Of a stretch of 64,000 nt of DNA, positions 1 to 10,546 are shown one piece after another. A program made the position numbers and the translations under genes. This DNA is from Candidatus Obscuribacterales bacterium. GTDB lineage: Bacteria; Cyanobacteriota; Vampirovibrionia; Obscuribacterales; Obscuribacteraceae. The stretch is taken from NCBI GenBank assembly GCA_020054205.1, contig JAGVLS010000010.1:153145-217144 (forward strand). The letters run 5' to 3'. Position 1 is the first letter of the stretch. Each line of letters starts with the position of its first letter. Under the pieces are notes generated by a model. The model saw nothing but the letters and a program-made list of their open reading frames with translations, was not told where the DNA came from and searched no databases.

Positions 1-1
1 T

Positions 2-268
2 TTAAATGTTTTTGTTAGATCTTCTATTAATACTGTTGATTTAAGAGGGCAAACCGTCGACGATGCTTTAATTAATGTAGAACAGTTCATAGATGCTAAA
101 TACTATGAAAAAACAAGCCCAATTATGATAATCCATGGACATGGTACTGGTGCTGTAAGAGCAGCTGTGAGAAGCTATTTAAGCAATTCTGGTTATGAAC
201 TTAAATTCCGAGAAGGCGAAAGCTATGAAGGTGGCAATGGGGTAACAATTGTCGAGCTTGGATTTTAA
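2..268 (+). CDS. mutS2: MutS2 C-terminal end (Smr domain), 5' partial
   Basis: The reading frame is open from the window edge to TAA at 266-268 and gives 88 residues. It shows the hallmarks of the Smr domain that ends MutS2: a VDLRGQTVDDAL start, an IIHGHGTGAVR loop and an EGGNGVTIVEL end. The Smr domain is a nuclease-like module. MutS2 acts on branched DNA and, in some bacteria, on collided ribosomes. The upstream MutS core is outside the window, so a stand-alone Smr protein cannot be fully excluded. The exact LRG and HGxGxG spacing makes MutS2 the best call. Confidence 0.85.
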   Translation, partial: LNVFVRSSINTVDLRGQTVDDALINVEQFIDAKYYEKTSPIMIIHGHGTGAVRAAVRSYLSNSGYELKFREGESYEGGNGVTIVELGF

Positions 269-484
269 AAATTCTAGAATGGGCATGAAATTTATGTTGG
301 GACACTAGTTTTTTGTCTAAAACACATATATATTGCTGTCCAAACATAGCTGAACTTGGATAGATTTGGTCAGACGCCCCAAAAAGGTGGAATTGTACAT
401 ATACCAAGTTAAGTTTTAATCTTAGGCTATATATAGCCCCCAAATATAGCACCAAGAAATTAAGCATTTAAAGGATTGAATAAT

Positions 485-3400
485 ATGCCAACGGAAGCAT
501 CGCCAGAAGAAGATAATAAAAAACCAGATGTTGCTGCTGAAACTCCTGATGAAAGTGCTGAGGCTCCTAGTGCTCTTGAAAGAGAAGCAGCAGAAGCATT
601 ATCTAGCCCACCAGAAAATGCAGAGACTTTTCCACTTGATAGAGCTATACGTTCTTTTAGTGCTTGGAATGATATTCAAAAATCAGCTAAAGAACAAATG
701 AGTCAAGGAGATTTTACTAGCGCACTAACTACTTTTGGTAAAAGTGCTCAGTTTAGCGAACAATTATTATATGAACAAAAAGATGGCAAATATGTAAAAA
801 CTGCTTTTGCCTTAGCATTAGACAAAAAGATTGATCAATTAAAAGCTAATACTCCTGACGATCCTAATTTAGCTCAATTAATACAATTAAAACATAGTAC
901 AGCTGCTTCTCATGCTGGCATGGGTTTGGCTCATTTTGCCTTAGCTAGAAGTACAAGTGGTGAAGAACGCAATAATCATTTATTGCAAGGACTAGCCCAA
1001 AAAGAACAAGCAGAATCATTTTCACCAGAATTGAGACAAACAAAAACATTTGATCAAGTTAAAGATGAAGTAGCAGAAGCATTAGCTTTAAAAGAAAAAC
1101 TACAAGTAGAACCAGCTGATGCTCCAGAAGCGCCTAAAGCGCCTGAAGAGCCAGCTAGCAAAGAAGGTTTTACAAAAGAAGATGTAAACGCTATTGTTGA
1201 ATCTCATAGCGAACTTAATCCAAATCAAAAAGCACAATTATTAGCTTTAGAAATGGCATTCTCTAATGCTAGAGATGGAAATGGACAGGCAACACTACAA
1301 CAATTTCAAGCTGCTTTAACAAGTATAAAAACAGATGCTGATCGAGATGCTGTCATGAAAGCTTTAGAGCATGATATGTTTGAATTTGATGAAATAGGTG
1401 GTGTCAAATTTGAATATAAAGGTAATAATTTATCTATAAATGTAAGAAATGAAAATTCTAACGATTCAATGAAGTTTAACGTAAAAACAGGACAAGTGAT
1501 TAGTCGAACAAATGATCCAAATGTTGTTTTTGACAAAATTGGAGATGCTGTAATTGCTGCTGATGTTAGTCGTAAGGCAATTATTGCATCTTTGCAAAGA
1601 ACATCAGAAAGTTTACAAGCAATGCGCGATCGTGTACAAGTAATGGAAGCGCAAGTAGAAGCCCAGAGGCAAGCACAAGCAAATACTGAAAAACAACCAG
1701 AAGCAGAAAATGCTAGTTTACCAGAAGGTATTTCACTAATAAATGATAAGCCTTTTTATCCAGGTACATGGATTGAAGATAAAGAAGGAGTGCGTCGCCC
1801 TCAAGGAGAAGCAGTACCACAAGAACTTCTTTTACATGGACAAACATTAGTTTTAGATGGGACTGTACAAACTAGTCTTCCAGAAAATCCTTTAAATAAA
1901 AATTCTGAAGCGATAGCATCTATTGGTGAAGGTCCTATTTCAAAAGAAACAGAATCTAAATTCGAAGCAGCAGTTATAGCTGCCGATAATTTAAATAAAC
2001 TAGCAATAGCTAAAGCTATGGAAGAAATAATTAGTGCTAATCCTAATGTAATAGAACAATCACAAGCACTAGCAAAAATTCAACCAGCCATATTGCAAAG
2101 CGAAACTAATTTAAATGCAATAGAGGCAAAAATTCCTGGCAATCCTGAGGAAAAACAACGTATTTTAGATCATTTAAATGGCTTAAAAACTAATATTGCC
2201 AGTGCTAGTCAGCTAGATCAATTTATAAATGGTCAAACTGATCAATATAAAGCAGCTATTGAACAGCCACCGATAAAAGAATGGATGGCTGAATTTAGAA
2301 ATTCTCTTGGTAATAGAGAAATTGCTCATAACATAATGGCAGAAAGTGGAGAAGCTATTAAATCTTTAAGTACATTGCAGCAATTATATAATTCTTCACG
2401 TGATATTAGAGCAACATTTCTTACTGCATTTAATAGATATGGTGTAAGTGATGAATCTCAACATAATGTTATTCGTAATTTATATGCTGATTTAGGAAAA
2501 ATGGATAGAAGATATTTGCAAGATAAAGGTTTTGTAGAAGATGCTCTTAAATATGGTGTGGCATTTGTACAAGACGATAAAGGCGAATTAATTGACATAA
2601 AAATAGATGCAAGTAAAAAGCCAGAACAAAAAGCTCCTGCTGCCGTAGTTGATGCTCCTGAAGTTAAACCTGAGCCAGAAGCACCAGTAAATCCAGAAAA
2701 GCCAGCTGCCCCAGAAAGTCAAGCAAGAGAGGCTGAGTCGGATGCAACGCCTGTTGTAAAACCTGATAAAGTTGAAAAATTAGATGAAGCAAGTATGTCT
2801 TGTTTGCAAAGTTCACAAGCTGCTTATGTGCAAGCATTACAACACATTGCTGCTAAAAGACAAACTGATAAAAACGATAATGCAATTGCACCATTACCTG
2901 AAAATGTAAATAAATTATTTAAAGAATCAATAGAGGCTGCCTCAAAAATAACTGAGGCTGGTCTTGAAACTAGAGTATTAGAATTAAATCAATTGTTTAA
3001 CACTGACACTAAATTAGCAGATGGTAGTGTATTACGTGCTGTAACTGATGCTGATAAAGACACGTACCATGGCTTATTAACTAAATTACAAGAAAAGCAA
3101 AATAATCTGGCTACCATACAACTTGATGATGCAGATAAATTGCAATATAAAGCATTTATAGATGGTCTTTCAGATGAGGCAAAACAAAATGTTGCTGGTA
3201 GCATTTTTGCTGCTTTAGAGTCTGAATATTTATCTACTGATGCAAATGATGTAAATCAAGAAGTTATACGTACAAATCTATCTGCTCAAATACAATCTTT
3301 GTCCGATAAATATCCACAAATGAAAGAATATTTGGCACAAAGAAGTGCATTGCAGGAATTTAGAGCAACAGATGTTGGTAGAAAAATTACTTATTATGAA

Positions 3401-5449
3401 AGTGAAATGCAAAGGGTTCAAGAATTAGCTCATGCTAAAGCAATAACAAGTGGCCTTTATGCATTAGCTCTTACGCAATCAAATGACCCGGCAAGTATTA
3501 GTAAAGCTAAAGATTATTTTAGAGAAGCCTTAACTGATGGTGAGGCTGCTCTTTTAGTATCGCAATTAACAGGTATCGATATTGCCGCTGAATCACAAAA
3601 ATCGGGAATAAGTGAAAAAGAATTGCAAGTATTGCGTGTACCAGGCATGGCAGATGCTTTTCGCGCCAAAGATATTTTAAATGACGCTTCTATTGCCGAT
3701 CCTAATGAACGTTTAAAGCGTGCACAAGCATATATTGATAGTGCTTTAGCTAAAAGTGATATAAATGAAGACGGAATAAAATTATTTGGACAAGAAGCAG
3801 AATTAAATAAACTAATTGCAAATAAATCTCCTCAAGAAATTGCAATTTCTCCAGAGGCTAGTGAAGCACAACAAAAATTAGAAGCAATTGGCACAATAAG
3901 AACAGTGCAAGGACTTGTACGGGCTGAATTGGCCACTAATTTAAATAATTTTGGTCTTGATAATAAAAATGAAAATGCAATTGCTCAAGCAAAAAGTGCA
4001 ATTCAAGATGCATTAAAATATAATTCTAGTGAAGAACTTTTAGTTGGAATAGATGTAAAAATAGATAAAAAAGAAAAAATTGATTTATCAACGGCAGCAG
4101 CTGCTGGTTTTCTCAATAATGCAAAACTATTAATAGAATCAAAATTTGGAAGCAGTGGTGGTGATCCAATTAGTGCTGCTGTACCGGTTGTATCAATGTT
4201 ATTTAAACGAGAAGAACGTCAAAAAATTATTGATGTTGCTGGACAACAAATTGCAGCAGCTGCCTTAATTGATGATCAATATAGAAATGCTGTTGTACAA
4301 CGAGCTTCTGCTGATGCTAGAGAATCATTATCAAGATTAGGGACTAATTTGACATCTGTTGGTCTAGGACATTTATCAGCAAAAGGACTGGGGGCTTTAG
4401 CACAAAATTTACCTGGCAGATGGAAACCAGTTGGTATGCTTGCATCTAAAATATTAGGGTATGGCGGTGGTGGATATGCCTCCATGGAAGCATTAGATTA
4501 TGGCTCACAACAATTACTTGGTACTCGTGATCATAGCTTTGGTGAAAATGTATCTGGGTTAGGACTTACATATGCATCAATTTATTTAACTAAGGGCATG
4601 CATGAGGCAAGAATGGCAAGATTACAACCACAATTAGCAGCTGTGCCTAGTGAATTAGCTTTAGGTAGCCGTTTTCAATATCTAAATCCTTTAAATTTAA
4701 GAGGTGGACTTGGTGGTGGCTATGCTAATGCATTAAGCTTAAGACAATTATCAGCTCGCCAAGCCTGGGGAAATTTTGGTCATCGCTTTTCTTTAGGGGC
4801 TGTTGGTGCTGGTGTATATAAAACACAAGAAATTGTGCCTTATGTAAGCACCAATCCACAAACAGGTGAATTATATACATTTTCTGACATGCCAAATGCT
4901 GGTATTCAGTTAACAAAAGAATCTGCTTTTGGTGGCGCAGCTACAGCATTACTTGTTCCTTCACTTAAAATGATCCCTGGTAGTGGATATATTGCCGATC
5001 GTTTTTCAAAAGTAATAGATAAAATTGCAGGACAAAGTACTGCTCCAGTTTGGCAAGCAGGATCATCGGCAACAGCACCTGTTGTAGCTGAAACTGCTGC
5101 AGCAAACCCAGCTGTAAGTAGTGGATTAGGTAGAGTTTTAAAAGCACCTCTTAATTGGGCTAATGATACTGTAGTTAAACCAGCATTAAATTATGCCTAT
5201 GCACATGCTTATGCTCCAGTACAGCCATATGTAAATCATGCTGGTAATTGGGCTGCTTATATAGGTAATAAGGCACAAATTCCAGGCTTAGTAAATGAAA
5301 TAGGTAGCACTGCTCCACCTTTAATTCGTCCAATAGTCGATACAGTAGACGATAATACGCGAGCTAATGTCTGGCAAGAAGCTAATGAAGCAGCACAAAG
5401 ACAAATAGATGAAGTAGAAGCAAAAAGGCGTGCTGAAGCCGAAAAGTAA
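485..5449 (+). CDS. Giant TPR-like protein with glycine-rich C-terminal module, function unknown
   Basis: A protein of 1654 aa that I do not recognise. I chose ATG 485 because AAAGGA at 470-475 lies 9 nt upstream; a TTG at 476 would directly abut that site. There is no signal peptide. The first 45 residues are acidic and Pro/Glu rich. Residues of about 60-190 form amphipathic TPR-like helices. Two Pro/Glu/Ala linkers (about 205-230 and 725-780) separate long helical blocks. The last 400 residues are rich in Gly, Ala and Tyr and contain hydrophobic stretches. A segment with LDYGSQQLLGTRDHSFGEN resembles one in the next gene (TDYAMGKDVTWGSAG), so the two look like paralogues. A cell-envelope, scaffold or polymorphic-effector-like role is possible but unproven. 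Confidence 0.8.
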   Translation: MPTEASPEEDNKKPDVAAETPDESAEAPSALEREAAEALSSPPENAETFPLDRAIRSFSAWNDIQKSAKEQMSQGDFTSALTTFGKSAQFSEQLLYEQKDGKYVKTAFALALDKKIDQLKANTPDDPNLAQLIQLKHSTAASHAGMGLAHFALARSTSGEERNNHLLQGLAQKEQAESFSPELRQTKTFDQVKDEVAEALALKEKLQVEPADAPEAPKAPEEPASKEGFTKEDVNAIVESHSELNPNQKAQLLALEMAFSNARDGNGQATLQQFQAALTSIKTDADRDAVMKALEHDMFEFDEIGGVKFEYKGNNLSINVRNENSNDSMKFNVKTGQVISRTNDPNVVFDKIGDAVIAADVSRKAIIASLQRTSESLQAMRDRVQVMEAQVEAQRQAQANTEKQPEAENASLPEGISLINDKPFYPGTWIEDKEGVRRPQGEAVPQELLLHGQTLVLDGTVQTSLPENPLNKNSEAIASIGEGPISKETESKFEAAVIAADNLNKLAIAKAMEEIISANPNVIEQSQALAKIQPAILQSETNLNAIEAKIPGNPEEKQRILDHLNGLKTNIASASQLDQFINGQTDQYKAAIEQPPIKEWMAEFRNSLGNREIAHNIMAESGEAIKSLSTLQQLYNSSRDIRATFLTAFNRYGVSDESQHNVIRNLYADLGKMDRRYLQDKGFVEDALKYGVAFVQDDKGELIDIKIDASKKPEQKAPAAVVDAPEVKPEPEAPVNPEKPAAPESQAREAESDATPVVKPDKVEKLDEASMSCLQSSQAAYVQALQHIAAKRQTDKNDNAIAPLPENVNKLFKESIEAASKITEAGLETRVLELNQLFNTDTKLADGSVLRAVTDADKDTYHGLLTKLQEKQNNLATIQLDDADKLQYKAFIDGLSDEAKQNVAGSIFAALESEYLSTDANDVNQEVIRTNLSAQIQSLSDKYPQMKEYLAQRSALQEFRATDVGRKITYYESEMQRVQELAHAKAITSGLYALALTQSNDPASISKAKDYFREALTDGEAALLVSQLTGIDIAAESQKSGISEKELQVLRVPGMADAFRAKDILNDASIADPNERLKRAQAYIDSALAKSDINEDGIKLFGQEAELNKLIANKSPQEIAISPEASEAQQKLEAIGTIRTVQGLVRAELATNLNNFGLDNKNENAIAQAKSAIQDALKYNSSEELLVGIDVKIDKKEKIDLSTAAAAGFLNNAKLLIESKFGSSGGDPISAAVPVVSMLFKREERQKIIDVAGQQIAAAALIDDQYRNAVVQRASADARESLSRLGTNLTSVGLGHLSAKGLGALAQNLPGRWKPVGMLASKILGYGGGGYASMEALDYGSQQLLGTRDHSFGENVSGLGLTYASIYLTKGMHEARMARLQPQLAAVPSELALGSRFQYLNPLNLRGGLGGGYANALSLRQLSARQAWGNFGHRFSLGAVGAGVYKTQEIVPYVSTNPQTGELYTFSDMPNAGIQLTKESAFGGAATALLVPSLKMIPGSGYIADRFSKVIDKIAGQSTAPVWQAGSSATAPVVAETAAANPAVSSGLGRVLKAPLNWANDTVVKPALNYAYAHAYAPVQPYVNHAGNWAAYIGNKAQIPGLVNEIGSTAPPLIRPIVDTVDDNTRANVWQEANEAAQRQIDEVEAKRRAEAEK

Positions 5450-5557
5450 AAAATAGCTTGTTTTTGCCAATTTTAGTTAGAAAATGTCCAAATTAAGCCA
5501 TTTACGGGTAGATTAAATTAGGCTCCTGGTGATTTTATCTATCTTAGGTATCCCAAA

Positions 5558-8206
5558 ATGGTTGATAGACCAGATTCTAATAAAAATACAGAAACAAGAG
5601 AAGAGTCTCAGGCAGAATCTTCAGAAGAATCTAGCATTGCAGTGGAAACAAATGACAGCGATGTTAGTAATTCTTCTGATTTGTCTTTTGAAGCGCAAGA
5701 GCTATTTAACCTGCCTGCTTTCAATATGGATAATTCTATTGCCAAAAATGACAAAGTAAACGAATTATTTCCAACTTTAGCAATAGATATACCAAGCACT
5801 GATAAATTACAAAAAGATGAATTGAGAAAAATTGATTTAGGTGTACTTGGACGTAAAATAGACGAACAACAAACAGAATTAACAAGTTTAATTGAAATAA
5901 AACCAGATGGAACATATGGAGTTAAGCCAGATGATAAAACGCAAAATGGTGGCGTAAGCAATGCTCAAAGAGTAAAACAATTAATAGATGCTATGGATAC
6001 AAATACTGATTTAGTAGTTAAAGCTGCTCGCGTACAATCAGAAGATGCTCGCAATGAAGTATTGAATTTACAACCAAAATTAGAAGCTTTAAGTAAGCCT
6101 TTGTATGAAAAAGGATTGATTACTAAAGCAATGCCTAGTATTGCTGATATAGATAAAGCTATAGAACAAGTAGCAACATATACAAATCCAGCTGAGCGTG
6201 ATCAATTGAAAGAACAATTGACACAAGTAAGGGGCTTAATGGATGAAAAAGCAGAATTATTATTACGTTATCACCAAGTTGGGCCAGCAGAAGCTGAACG
6301 TACAGATTTTTTAGTAAGAATGGGACGTATAGATGCAGCAAAACAATTAATTGATGGATCAAGTCATAAAGATTTCCATACATATTTAGCTACCGAGCAA
6401 AAAATAAATGCTGGTATTAGTCATGATATAAAAGCTATTCGTGGCACAGACAATGCAATACTTCGTCGTGATGCTGCTGAAAAACTTGTTTTAGCAAATG
6501 ATGCTCCCGGTGCTGAAGCTGAGTATAAACGAGCTTTAGAGCTAAGTAATAGCCAATATAACGAACAGAACAAAAAAATTGCCGATATTGAAGCCGAACA
6601 AGCAAAGCTTACCACAGAATTTGATTTAGGCAAAACATTTGAATTGGAACAGCAAAAACAATTAGCCATGGTTTTAAAAGATGATCGTGGTGAAGTTATG
6701 CTTTCATATGCTCAATTTTTAATTAAAGAAGGACGCAATGTAGAAGCTAGTAATTTATTGCTTGATGTTGCTACTGAACATCCAACGGTAGCAGCAAGGA
6801 TAGGTCAAGAAACATTTGATAGTTTAATTACTCAATCATCTACAACCAAAAGACTGGTTGATATGGAAATTCAGGCAAGAGCATCTATTGATAAATATAC
6901 AGAATTAACTATGCAAGCTCAAAAAGAAGACAATCCTGATAAATGGACAGAGGCGGTAGCAGAACTTGAAAAAATAACTAAATCTCCGAGTGCGCTTGAT
7001 ATAAAAGCAGCAAATGAAATGTTAGCTGTATATGAAAAACAAATTGCCGAGGAAAAACAAAAACCAATAGGTGAACAAAATAATGAAATTATTGCTGCCT
7101 TAGAACAAGACAAAACACATTTAGAAGGTGTTATGGGCAATAATAAGCGATTTCAATCTTATGCAAAATTTGAATTAGCTAGAATTTCAGTTATGACTGA
7201 TAATGTAGCAAATGCTGACCAATTGCTAAATGAAATTGCTGCAAGTGATCCTAATTTTGAACATGATATGACTCAAAATAATCCAGACATGGCAAAACAA
7301 TTTTCATTAATACATGATTCTGTAGCAGCATATAAAGAAGACATAAGAGAAAAACCTTGGTATGAAGATGCTTGGCATTATACAAAAAAAGCTGGTAGTG
7401 CTGTGGCATATGCCGCTAGTGCTAGTTGGCAATTCATCAAAGAAAATTTAGGCATGGTAGTAGCTACAGCAGCTGGTATAGTTGTAGGCACTGTTGTAGC
7501 CGGTCTTACATGTTGGAGTGGACCAGGAGCTGTTATTGCTGGTGCTGCCGCCGGTATGGCTGCTGGCGCTCTTGTTGGTGGCATATTAGGAACAGGTACA
7601 GATTATGCTATGGGTAAAGATGTTACTTGGGGTAGTGCTGGTCAAAGAATGTTAGATGGTGGCACGGGCGCCTTAGGTGGTTATATATTTAAAGGAGCGC
7701 AAGTAGGGCGTGCTGCTTATGTAGCAAGAAGTTTACCGCAAGCTCTTAAACCTTATGCATTAGCAGGTTTTGGTTCATCAAGTTTACGCCGGACAACGGA
7801 TGCAATCATTGATACAGCAAGTGGAGCTAATGATGATAAAACCGCCAGTGAAATAGTTGTAGGCACGCTTGGCAACATAGCACAAGATACAGCATTTAGC
7901 ACAATGTTAGGTGGTATGAGATTTGGTGGTTATAGTGGTTGGGGTACAGCATCTGTATTATCACTAACTAAAAATGCTGCTCACGAATATTTTACCTCTG
8001 ATAAACCACAAAATTTAAGTGAATTTAGTACAAAAGTTGCTTATCAGTCATTTGTAGGTGATGTTTTAGGTGGTTATACAACTAGTTTATTGTTGGGTCG
8101 AGGACAAGCAGGATTTGCCTGGGCTACAAATATTGCACCAGCAACGGAAGGTGGGCTAGGAAGACTTTATGATGAAGTCTCAGCTACTGACAAGGACAAA
8201 TTATAA
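5558..8206 (+). CDS. TPR-like protein with glycine-zipper segment, paralogue of the preceding gene
   Basis: An 882-aa protein in the same direction, 108 nt after the giant gene. Its start, ATG 5558, has only a weak TAGG at 5545-5548 upstream. The N-terminus is acidic and Ser/Glu rich. The middle, about residues 200-590, is helical with TPR-like repeats. Residues of about 607-690 carry a long Ala/Gly segment (VVATAAGIVVGTVVAG, then AGAAAGMAAGALVGG) that reads as a glycine zipper or membrane hairpin. It is followed by a Gly/Tyr-rich tail of about 190 residues. There is no signal peptide. The hydrophobic hairpin recalls pore-forming or membrane-anchoring modules, but I see no catalytic motif and assign no function. 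Confidence 0.78.
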   Translation: MVDRPDSNKNTETREESQAESSEESSIAVETNDSDVSNSSDLSFEAQELFNLPAFNMDNSIAKNDKVNELFPTLAIDIPSTDKLQKDELRKIDLGVLGRKIDEQQTELTSLIEIKPDGTYGVKPDDKTQNGGVSNAQRVKQLIDAMDTNTDLVVKAARVQSEDARNEVLNLQPKLEALSKPLYEKGLITKAMPSIADIDKAIEQVATYTNPAERDQLKEQLTQVRGLMDEKAELLLRYHQVGPAEAERTDFLVRMGRIDAAKQLIDGSSHKDFHTYLATEQKINAGISHDIKAIRGTDNAILRRDAAEKLVLANDAPGAEAEYKRALELSNSQYNEQNKKIADIEAEQAKLTTEFDLGKTFELEQQKQLAMVLKDDRGEVMLSYAQFLIKEGRNVEASNLLLDVATEHPTVAARIGQETFDSLITQSSTTKRLVDMEIQARASIDKYTELTMQAQKEDNPDKWTEAVAELEKITKSPSALDIKAANEMLAVYEKQIAEEKQKPIGEQNNEIIAALEQDKTHLEGVMGNNKRFQSYAKFELARISVMTDNVANADQLLNEIAASDPNFEHDMTQNNPDMAKQFSLIHDSVAAYKEDIREKPWYEDAWHYTKKAGSAVAYAASASWQFIKENLGMVVATAAGIVVGTVVAGLTCWSGPGAVIAGAAAGMAAGALVGGILGTGTDYAMGKDVTWGSAGQRMLDGGTGALGGYIFKGAQVGRAAYVARSLPQALKPYALAGFGSSSLRRTTDAIIDTASGANDDKTASEIVVGTLGNIAQDTAFSTMLGGMRFGGYSGWGTASVLSLTKNAAHEYFTSDKPQNLSEFSTKVAYQSFVGDVLGGYTTSLLLGRGQAGFAWATNIAPATEGGLGRLYDEVSATDKDKL

Positions 8207-8250
8207 GCAACTGTTGTAAACTAACTTAGTTTCATTATTACTATATTGTC

Positions 8251-8994
8251 GTGCCAGAAATTTCTGTAATTATTCCAGCATACAACGAAGAAAGGCGATT
8301 GCCGAGTACACTTAATTCGGTGTATGAATTTTTAACTAAGTACGAAAAAGATTTTGAAATTCTCGTTGTTGATGATGGCAGCATTGACCATACAGTAGAT
8401 ATTGTTGAAGAGTTTAGTAAAAACCATAATAACATTAGGTTATTGTCTTATTTACCTAATAAAGGAAAAGGATATGCTGTTAAGCATGGCATATTAGCTG
8501 CTAAAGGGGATGTATTATTGATTAATGATGCTGATGGTAGTTCTCCAATTGAAGAATTAGTACGTCTTACAGCAGCAATTGATAATAGCGCAGATGTAGC
8601 TATTGGTTCTCGAGCAAAACCTGATGACAGTCGAGTAGTAAAAGCATTAGCTTATCGCAAACTTATTGGTAATACATTCAATTTAATTGTGCAAAGCTTG
8701 CTTTTACCTGGAATATACGATACACAATGTGGTTTTAAAATGTTTAAGCGCAATGTTGCCCGTGATATATTTTCAGTTGCACATTTAGATGGTTTTGGCT
8801 TTGATGTAGAAGTACTGTATATAGCGAGAATTAGAAATTATAAAATTGTTGAAATTCCCATAAATTGGACAAATGTAGAAGGATCAAAAGTCAATTTATT
8901 TTTTGATTCACCTAAAATGTTCATTGATGTTTTAAATGTTGTTGTATCAAAATGGTTAGGAAAATACAAAAGTGAACGTGGAACAAACAAATAA
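8251..8994 (+). CDS. Family 2 glycosyltransferase, polyprenyl-phosphate hexose synthase type
   Basis: A 247-aa GT-A fold enzyme of the Alg5/DPM1-like branch of GT2. Visible motifs are EISVIIPAYNEE at the N-terminus, VVDDGSIDHT (nucleotide-sugar binding DD), NDADGSSP (the DxD-like metal site) and DTQCGFKMFKR, which is typical of dolichyl- or undecaprenyl-phosphate glycosyltransferases. The enzyme would move a hexose from a nucleotide sugar to polyprenyl phosphate on the cytoplasmic face. There is no C-terminal membrane domain. The start is GTG 8251, chosen because the conserved fold begins at residue 2; no clear ribosome site is seen. Its 3' end overlaps the next gene by 23 bp, which implies a functional pair. 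Confidence 0.88.
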   Translation: MPEISVIIPAYNEERRLPSTLNSVYEFLTKYEKDFEILVVDDGSIDHTVDIVEEFSKNHNNIRLLSYLPNKGKGYAVKHGILAAKGDVLLINDADGSSPIEELVRLTAAIDNSADVAIGSRAKPDDSRVVKALAYRKLIGNTFNLIVQSLLLPGIYDTQCGFKMFKRNVARDIFSVAHLDGFGFDVEVLYIARIRNYKIVEIPINWTNVEGSKVNLFFDSPKMFIDVLNVVVSKWLGKYKSERGTNK

Positions 8995-10546
8995 AATTAA
9001 TAGTCCATTACCAAGTGTTGCTGATATTATTTTTATTGCCATAATTTATTTAGCCATTTTTAAATTGCCAAATTTTATGTTCGCTGATGGTTCTACTGGC
9101 TGGCATCTTGTCACTGGTCATTATATTCTTGATAATTTTTCCATTCCACATACAGATATAATTTCATATACATTCCCAAATAAAGAATGGGTAGCTTATG
9201 AATGGTTATTTGATGTCATTGCTGCGGCGTTAGATAAGATTGGTGGTTTGAAATTATTAGCTGTAGCATCAGTATGTTTTATTGCTACATTATTTTTAAA
9301 TTTATACGAAGATTGTCGTAAAACCAGCTGTCATTTTATTTTTGTGCTTGTTTTAACTATTATGGGCTCATTAATATCAGCTGTCCATTGGTTAGCTCGT
9401 CCGCATTTGTTTACATTCTGGGGCGTTTATATATTTTCTAAATTATTGAGCAAATTTGATCAAGGACTTATATCTAATAAAAAATTGTTGTTATTTTTAT
9501 CTTTGACAATGATCATTTGGGTTAATACCCATCCAGCATTTTTGCTTGGATTTGCCATTATATTGATTTATTTGATAACAGCATTATTTAATTGGGCAAT
9601 AAATTCAGATATAAATATCAAAGCATTATATAAAGAAAAAGCAAAAAAACTTTCATTGGCTTTTGTTTGTGTATTTTCTGCTTCTTTTCTAAATCCTTAT
9701 TTTTATAAATTGTATTCATATATATTTCAGTATTTTCAACAAAAGACTGTTTTAGAACAGACAGATGAATACATGTCACCTGTTTTTCATGGAGCATTAC
9801 AACCTACATGCTTAGAGTTGTTATTTTTTGCCCTTTTAATAGGTTTATTAGCCTCAACAAAAAGACCTTCTTTAGGACAATTTTTGACAGTTGCTGCTTT
9901 TGCCCATTTAGCATTAGCAAGTGTACGCAATACAGCTTGTTTTGTTATTGTTTCTTTGCCAGTTATATGTGCGTTATTAGCTCATATAAACTTCAAAAGT
10001 TTATTTAATATAGACAATGAACACATGGCTAATTGGTTTAAGCCAATAAATAAATGGTGGCATCATATTGGTAGTTTATTCGATAAAATAGAATCACAAT
10101 GTAATATGCATATATTGCCAATTGTACTTACTATTGTTTTAGTTATTTCTTGTTTTAATGATGGCAAATTATTTGGTGTGCCTATAGTAAGCTCAGGATT
10201 TGATCCAAAAAATAAACCAACTGTTACATTGGATTATGTGAAAGATCATAAATTAGCAGCCGAACATGGTTTTACATATGATAATTGGGGTGGATATATT
10301 CGTTATAAAACTGGTATGAAAGTATTTATTGACGATAGAGCTGATTTTTATGGACAAAAGTTTTATTTAGACTATGCATCCCCCGCTACATTACAGCCAG
10401 GTTGGCAAAAAGTTTTAGATAATTACAAAATAGATTGGATATTATTCCCTAATAATAGTACTTTAGCTTTTCGCTTAAAAGAAGAACCAAATTGGAAATT
10501 AGTAGCTCAAGATCAAGCATCAATGTTATTTGAGCGCATAAAATAA
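8972..10546 (+). CDS. Multi-pass membrane protein, GT-C glycosyltransferase-like
   Basis: A 524-aa polytopic protein with about ten hydrophobic segments and a soluble C-terminal part (about residues 415-524). The first periplasmic loop has GWHLVTGHYILDN, IPHTDIISYTFP and WVAYEWLFDV. This pattern is common in a family of predicted GT-C glycosyltransferases in which acidic residues of the first loop are catalytic. Translation starts at GTG 8972 inside the end of the GT2 gene, with AGGAAAA (8958-8964) about 8 nt upstream, so the two are translationally coupled. The likely role is transfer of the polyprenyl-linked sugar made by its neighbour to an envelope acceptor. The acceptor is unknown. Confidence 0.7.
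   Translation: MNVEQTNKINSPLPSVADIIFIAIIYLAIFKLPNFMFADGSTGWHLVTGHYILDNFSIPHTDIISYTFPNKEWVAYEWLFDVIAAALDKIGGLKLLAVASVCFIATLFLNLYEDCRKTSCHFIFVLVLTIMGSLISAVHWLARPHLFTFWGVYIFSKLLSKFDQGLISNKKLLLFLSLTMIIWVNTHPAFLLGFAIILIYLITALFNWAINSDINIKALYKEKAKKLSLAFVCVFSASFLNPYFYKLYSYIFQYFQQKTVLEQTDEYMSPVFHGALQPTCLELLFFALLIGLLASTKRPSLGQFLTVAAFAHLALASVRNTACFVIVSLPVICALLAHINFKSLFNIDNEHMANWFKPINKWWHHIGSLFDKIESQCNMHILPIVLTIVLVISCFNDGKLFGVPIVSSGFDPKNKPTVTLDYVKDHKLAAEHGFTYDNWGGYIRYKTGMKVFIDDRADFYGQKFYLDYASPATLQPGWQKVLDNYKIDWILFPNNSTLAFRLKEEPNWKLVAQDQASMLFERIK

Noticed and set aside
5608..5961. 117-aa minus-strand frame inside the 882-aa gene
   Set aside because: It is a shadow frame: Ser/Leu-rich composition expected antisense to an Asp/Glu/Lys-rich gene, with no ribosome site or family.
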